Notes under the pieces: generated by a model
Told to the model about the DNA's origin: nothing
The model's database searches: none
Seen by the model: only the letters and a program-made list of their open reading frames with translations
Part shown: positions 60,501 through 64,000 of the stretch, one piece after another
Position numbering within the stretch: the stretch's first letter is position 1
Layout of the letters: every line of letters starts with the position of its first letter
Position numbers and translations under genes: made by a program
Assembly (NCBI GenBank): GCA_013397795.1
Contig: VZTJ01002665.1
Span: 284,214 to 348,213, forward strand
DNA length: 64,000 nucleotides
DNA from: Orthonyx spaldingii
Taxonomy: Eukaryota > Chordata > Aves > Passeriformes > Orthonychidae
Direction: 5' to 3'

Positions 60501-61268
60501 TTGTTTTGAATGAGGACAAGATCTTAGCTTCCTCAGCACTCGTGCTCTGCAAATTCTGTCTGCAACATTCTCAAGTGAGCACCATTTAAAAAGTCTTTTA
60601 ATTCCAATGGAGTAAAAATAGTTTCAAAAAACTGTATTCAAACAAAAACTTAATGCAGAAATTATGATGCCTTAGGATGGTCTTCATCTGATGTGAATCT
60701 AGATAGATTTCCTAACACTGCCTTTGGGGCAGATCTGCTGATTTATCCTACTCTGGTCCTGACCCAAAGAACAAAAAGCAATTTCTTTGGAGAGAATGTT
60801 CAAAAGTTTTCATGTGGTATTCATGGTCTTTCAGTGGGGAAGACTCATGAGACATAGGGAAATAAAGAGCATTGAGAAGAATCAGAGTTTTGTCTGTAGC
60901 AACAATTTACAATCTCAGCTGAAAGTATGTTTCAAAAATGACACCTACGAATTCTCTTCATATGTTAAAATCTCTTTACTGTGCAGTTATTGCTCAAGGA
61001 ATACATGAAATACGACACAAGAGTGTATCACTCAATCTAAGCATTCTGCATCACAATATGTGATGATATGCCTATCCCTAAGCACAGATGCAACTGGGAA
61101 ACCTTTCCAGAGAATACCTATTTTAATAATAAATCACTTTATTGAAAAAAAAGGTACAAACCTCAACCCCAGCTGCTGCTAACAGCCATCGGATTGACTC
61201 CATCTTCCCTCTTCCCTTGGTGTAGTGCAGCTTGGGTTTCCCCGCCATGATTTCAGAGTTCTTGTTTC
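54525..61268 (-). CDS. GSTA: Alpha-class glutathione S-transferase (complete coding sequence, six coding exons)
   Basis: This cytosolic enzyme conjugates glutathione to electrophiles; alpha-class members also reduce lipid peroxides. Minus-strand coding exons are 61,248-61,162, 59,770-59,719, 59,458-59,326, 58,755-58,614, 55,775-55,644 and 54,867-54,745 (87, 52, 133, 142, 132 and 123 nt). They join to 222 codons plus stop, the usual alpha-class length. The N-terminal thioredoxin-like domain spans about 1-83, with catalytic Tyr9 (KLHY) and glutathione-site residues Arg45, Gln54-Val55, Gln67-Thr68. The all-helical domain follows, with Asp101, Arg131, LVGNKLSWADVHLLE (148-162) and FLQPGSQRKPP (197-207). 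Position 15, Arg in human GSTA1, is Lys here, and residues 10-11 are Thr-Lys where human has Phe-Asn. Birds carry several GSTA paralogues; which one this is cannot be settled here. It is convergent with TMEM14A. Confidence 0.95.
54548..54553 (-). terminator. GSTA: GSTA poly(A) signal
   Basis: Plus-strand TTTATT, that is AATAAA on the minus strand, 192 nt past the stop codon. Confidence 0.65.
54745..54867 (-). CDS. GSTA: GSTA last coding exon
   Basis: Acceptor CTTCTTATAG. It encodes AFKGRISNIPTIKKFLQPGS, then QRKPPTDEKFVAVVRKIFNI and a stop (TAA; plus-strand TTA at 54,745-54,747). Confidence 0.95.
   Translation of the reverse strand, partial: AFKGRISNIPTIKKFLQPGSQRKPPTDEKFVAVVRKIFNI
55112..55183. 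repeat. Two poly(A) tracts in a GSTA intron
   Basis: A-runs at 55,112-55,126 and 55,171-55,183 lie in the last GSTA intron (poly(T) on the gene's strand). No retroposon body recognised. Confidence 0.85.
55644..55775 (-). CDS. GSTA: GSTA 132-nt exon
   Basis: Acceptor ATTTTATAG, donor GTTAGTAG. It encodes 44 residues from ALKDHGQDYLVGNKLSWADV to SAFPLLQ (139-182), the conserved core of the helical domain. Confidence 0.95.
55776..58613 (-). other. GSTA: GSTA intron holding a CR1 insertion
   Basis: 2.8-kb intron. It is mostly unique-looking sequence plus the CR1 copy at 57,935-58,300. Small frames (57,051-57,269; 57,436-57,729) show no recognisable product. Confidence 0.8.
57935..58300 (+). mobile_element. 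CR1 LINE 3' end, well preserved
   Basis: CR1 landmarks run in sense order: GGAGGCTGAGTGGGAGACC, AAAGGAGGTTGTAGTGAGGT, CTCAAGTTGCACCAGGGGAG, GGAACAGACTGCCCAGAGAA, GTTGACAGTTGGACTTGATG, AAAAGGTCTTTTCCAATCTA, ending at the terminal ATTCTAT-type motif. Inserted antisense to GSTA. 5'-truncated, as is usual for CR1. Confidence 0.93.
58614..58755 (-). CDS. GSTA: GSTA 142-nt exon
   Basis: Acceptor TTTGTTTCAG, donor GTAAGTGAC. It completes Trp91 and encodes IDMYVEGTTDLMGMIMYLPF through TTRYFPVYEK (to residue 138), with Asp101 and Arg131. Confidence 0.95.
59326..59458 (-). CDS. GSTA: GSTA 133-nt exon (glutathione-binding part)
   Basis: Acceptor CTTGCCTAG, donor GTATGG. It encodes Asp47 to the first two bases of Trp91, including FQQVPMVEMDGMRMVQTRAI with Gln54, Val55, Gln67 and Thr68, and KYNLYGKDLKERA. 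Confidence 0.95.
59719..59770 (-). CDS. GSTA: GSTA 52-nt exon
   Basis: Acceptor GCTTTTCAG, donor GTGAGTC. It encodes FEEEFIETKEDLEKLRN (residues 30-46) plus one base. A 52-nt exon at this place is typical of GSTA genes. Confidence 0.94.
59771..61161 (-). other. GSTA: GSTA intron between the start-codon exon and the 52-nt exon
   Basis: 1.4 kb, containing the LTR-like segment near 59,840-60,170 and T-rich tracts near 60,480-60,510. No exon seen. Confidence 0.8.
59840..60170 (+). mobile_element. Candidate solo LTR fragment in a GSTA intron
   Basis: A good TATA box (GGGTATAAAAGACCCGGGG, TATA at 60,081) is followed by GGTTTCCTTTGTTCCGGGTC and a segment containing TTATTGCACCACGACTAAAT. TATA plus a downstream GC-rich R/U5-like stretch is the look of an avian endogenous retrovirus LTR. 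I could not define TG...CA ends or a target-site duplication, and there is no coding part. It might instead be a unique promoter-like sequence. Confidence 0.35.
61162..61268 (-). CDS. GSTA: GSTA exon with start codon
   Basis: On the minus strand the acceptor TTTTATCAG precedes 20 nt of 5' UTR, then ATG at 61,248-61,246 (context ATCATGG). It encodes MAGKPKLHYTKGRGK then MESIRWLLAAAGVE (29 codons, ending in phase 0). The donor is GTTTGTACC, weaker than consensus. Only 61,162-61,248 is coding. Confidence 0.94.
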
Positions 61269-63480
61269 CTGATAAAATCAAGATGATGATCTTATAGGAA
61301 GCATGCTTTAAATTAGCATTTTAAATGTCTCACTCCAAATTACTAAATACAGTTGGATGAATGTGAAAGTAGAAGAACATTCAAGTCCTACACACTTGTG
61401 CTTCATGCAACCAAGTTTCCTGTGGATTAATGGAATAAAAAAAAAACTACCCACTACCAGAACATGCAGCCATTCAACCACATCATGACAATAGGCATCT
61501 CCTAAATCATGCAGTAATGTAGTTTTAACAGCTTACTGGAGTTTTACAACCAAATCAGAACTGCAGGGTATTCCAGAATTAATACATTTTTAACCTTGCA
61601 GTGACGCAATCTCTTCGGTAGGTGTTGGGTTTTGTGATATGTCATACCATACTTGAAAATGTACTATATCACATGAATGGCTTCCAAAGAACACCAAACT
61701 AGTGACACTAGCACTATTTTCACCTCTCTCATATGACAATTAAGAGCCCTGTGCTCCTGTGCCTTTACAAATACGCTTTTAAAAGCCATATATTTCACCA
61801 GGCCTACTGCGTTCCCTGTTTAGTTAGTTCTGCCACAGTCAAATTGTAACAGGGATTGTATATTCCATCTGCCCTGAAAACTTAACTTTAAAATCAAAAC
61901 CAAACGAACGGGACTGACCTCTGTTGGGCAGACGAGGCCTGGGCAATGCCCCCAGCAGCAGGGGGTTCAAGTCAGCCCATCAGATGATGGCACTGGGATG
62001 AAACACTTTGTCCTTTCAAATTTCCCTACCATGTGCAGTCACATGCCACTGTATGACATTGGCAGCTGATGTGAGCTCGCCTGATGCTGGAAACAAAGCT
62101 GAGACTGTACTCTTATCACTAATGGGTTACAGAAGAATGAAACGGATTTCATAAGAAGACAGAGTCACAGACTAACAGAATGCTTCATTGTTAAGCCAAG
62201 GATTTAACTGTTCACAGGCAGGCTTATTTATGCTTGCACAGACTTCACAATACATAGCTGCACCACAAAGTGAAAATTTTGGCCATAATCCCAAAGGCAT
62301 CAATAAAGAGGCACAAACAAACCGCACAACAGTGACACAAGAGACTGCATCCTTGGCCCTCTCTATTGAAGTCCTTTGTGCTGGGTGCTATCTTCAACAG
62401 GCTCTACAGCAAACAGCCATCTCTCTGTTAGGAACTGGACTCACAGGACAAACAGGTGCCCCCATCCAAAATGCAGGTCTTCAAAACCACTGCTCAGCTT
62501 CCACCTAGCCCTGGCAGTGTCTGTGTCCCCAGACATCTCAGTCTCTTGTAACAAAGTTCTCCTGATACAAAAAGATGTGCTTGTCAATGGATTATGTCTC
62601 GACTGGAGCTGGCATCTAATCCAGTGCTGCTGGGTGCCTTACCAGATTGCTGACACCTGAACAGCAACAGGGCACTCAGAGAAGTGACTTAGCACAGCTC
62701 CCTTACCAGGCCCTACCACATAAGACCATGACCACCACTTCATTTCTACTTCCCGTGTATGACTTACACTATACCAAGTAAGAGAGCTCCTGACCTTCTA
62801 TACTTCAAAAATACTTAATTCCCTGATGCTCAGAAAGTAGATGTTGGTCTCAACTCCACTCCATCAGAGAGAACTGCACTTGAACCCTCACAGACAAGAC
62901 AAACACTCTAACCTCCAGCACATGGGATCAAGGCTGGGAAACACACTATAAGGACAAGCCAGCATAAGAAGAAAGAGCAAACTTCCTTGACTTCTTCTCA
63001 AAGCAGGGCTGGAGCTGATAAAATTTAGCCCAATCAGTGCCCCGATTGCCAGTCTCAACTCACCGTTTCACTCAAAACAGCCGGGAACATCTTCCTGGGA
63101 ATGCACTGCTAAAGGTCCAAATTTAGGGTTTAGACTGAACACTCACACAGGAACTGCAAAGTATTTTGGTGACCCTGTTATGGCTCTGTAATGAATATCC
63201 TTTTGTAAAGTAGTGAGTAGTCATAAAAGAGTCGCAAAATTGGTAAATTCTCTTTCTTGAATAGCAATAATGGACCTGAAAATTAATCACAAACTTTCTT
63301 GATGTTTTAGTGCATCATACCTTCCTGGGACCACAGCCACACAGGTGTCAGGGAAACAGCTACTGCTGTGATTGCTATATTAACCCCCTACACACATTGT
63401 TTTGTCCAAAACAATTCAGGCACCAGCCTTTCAGTGAGAAACAAGTAAATTAATTTAGTAGCAAGCTCATAATCTGATGC
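61269..63480 (-). other. Region upstream of the GSTA start-codon exon
   Basis: The acceptor before the 20-nt 5' UTR shows that at least one non-coding exon lies further upstream, so this is probably intron 1. Open frames on the plus strand (for example 62,188-62,508) have no recognisable product. No clear interspersed repeat. Confidence 0.55.
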
Positions 63481-64000
63481 AAGATCTTAAACTTTCTTCC
63501 TAACTGGATATGGGCCGCGCTCCACAGCAGTTCTCTGCAAGGCTTTGTTGCTAGAACCGGTCCTGTTCCCCAGGACGAGCTCCCGGCACAGCGCAGCACC
63601 GCCCGGCTCGGCCTCCGGACCGCCTCAAGAGTCCAGCTGCTCACCAGCGGGTGGCTTCCACTGGCGCTCGGGCCCAGCCTGCATTCGAAAAGCAGCTTCC
63701 TTCCACAGCCCGATCTAGGAGGCGTGTCGGGACGAGGAGAAAGGCAAAGCACCCCTCGAGATTGCGAAACTTGCACTCCAAAAAGCAGTTCCTCTTCAGC
63801 TTCCCTGCTGATCCTACCCAGAGCCAAACACAAACCCCCTCTGTGGCCACTCGCCCGCCCGGCTGAGTCCCTGCTGCAGGAGAGAGGCCGGGGAATAAGC
63901 CCCGGACAAACTCCCTGGAGCAGCACGGCAGGACGTCCCTCGAGCGCCAGCCGCTCTGGCACGCACCCCGCCCTTTGCCCTCCGGGCAGGAGCCCTGATC
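63480..64000 (-). promoter_or_regulatory. GC/CpG-rich segment, possible GSTA promoter or first exon
   Basis: GC and CpG rise sharply (for example GCACCGCCCGGCTCGGCCTC, CTCGCCCGCCCGGCTGAG). A donor-like CCGCTG|GTGAGCAG occurs on the minus strand near 63,650, which would suit a non-coding first exon. The assignment to GSTA rests only on position and orientation. It could also belong to a gene to the right. The 170-codon minus frame here has no recognisable domain. Confidence 0.3.

Noticed and set aside
63450..63962. 170-codon minus-strand frame at the right edge
   Set aside because: GC-rich sequence next to a likely promoter; the product has no recognised domain, and a second frame is open on the opposite strand.

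Overview
The window looks like nuclear DNA of a bird, most likely a passerine. The genes are intron-containing with GT-AG splice sites. The interspersed repeats are mostly CR1 LINEs. One repeat (about 18,028-18,157) joins a tRNA-Ile-like head to a CR1-like tail, the architecture described for the zebra finch SINE TguSINE1. No bacterial, phage or CRISPR-like organisation is present. Two assembly gaps (runs of N) lie at 33,281-33,369, inside a (TG)n tract, and at 44,519-44,569, inside a CpG island.

Three protein-coding genes can be supported. (1) The 3' end of AGPAT5 lies on the + strand: its last two coding exons are at 4,221-4,344 and 6,064-6,289, followed by poly(A) signals. The acyltransferase catalytic exons lie to the left of the window. 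(2) TMEM14A is complete in its coding part on the + strand, with four coding exons from 45,764 to 52,159 (101 codons plus stop). A GC/CpG-rich presumed promoter lies at about 44,230-44,740. (3) A complete alpha-class glutathione S-transferase (GSTA) lies on the - strand, with six coding exons from 61,248 down to 54,745 (222 codons plus stop). All three reading frames were followed across every splice junction and stay open, and the GSTA exon sizes (87/52/133/142/132/123 coding nt) fit the family.

Layout: 1-6,465 is the AGPAT5 tail. From 6,465 to about 43,800 is a 37-kb stretch in which I recognise no gene. It holds CR1 fragments (about 22,925, 26,140, 26,860 and 38,280), the SINE, several simple repeats, and an unexplained CpG-rich patch with a 36-43 bp minisatellite at 16,500-17,330. 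A CR1 copy (43,840-44,260) runs directly into the TMEM14A CpG island. TMEM14A and GSTA are convergent, with about 1.9 kb between their poly(A) signals. The GSTA introns carry a well-preserved CR1 3' end (57,935-58,300) and an LTR-like TATA region (about 60,080). The right edge (63,480-64,000) is GC-rich and could hold the GSTA 5' exon and promoter.

The genes are not an operon-like system. AGPAT5 is an acyltransferase of glycerophospholipid synthesis, TMEM14A is a small multi-pass mitochondrial/ER membrane protein, and GSTA is a cytosolic detoxification enzyme. I found no convincing new biological system. The items most worth checking are the orphan CpG/minisatellite island, the intronic CpG patch in TMEM14A, the 17-bp-arm palindrome at 4,019-4,054, and the substitutions near the GSTA active site.
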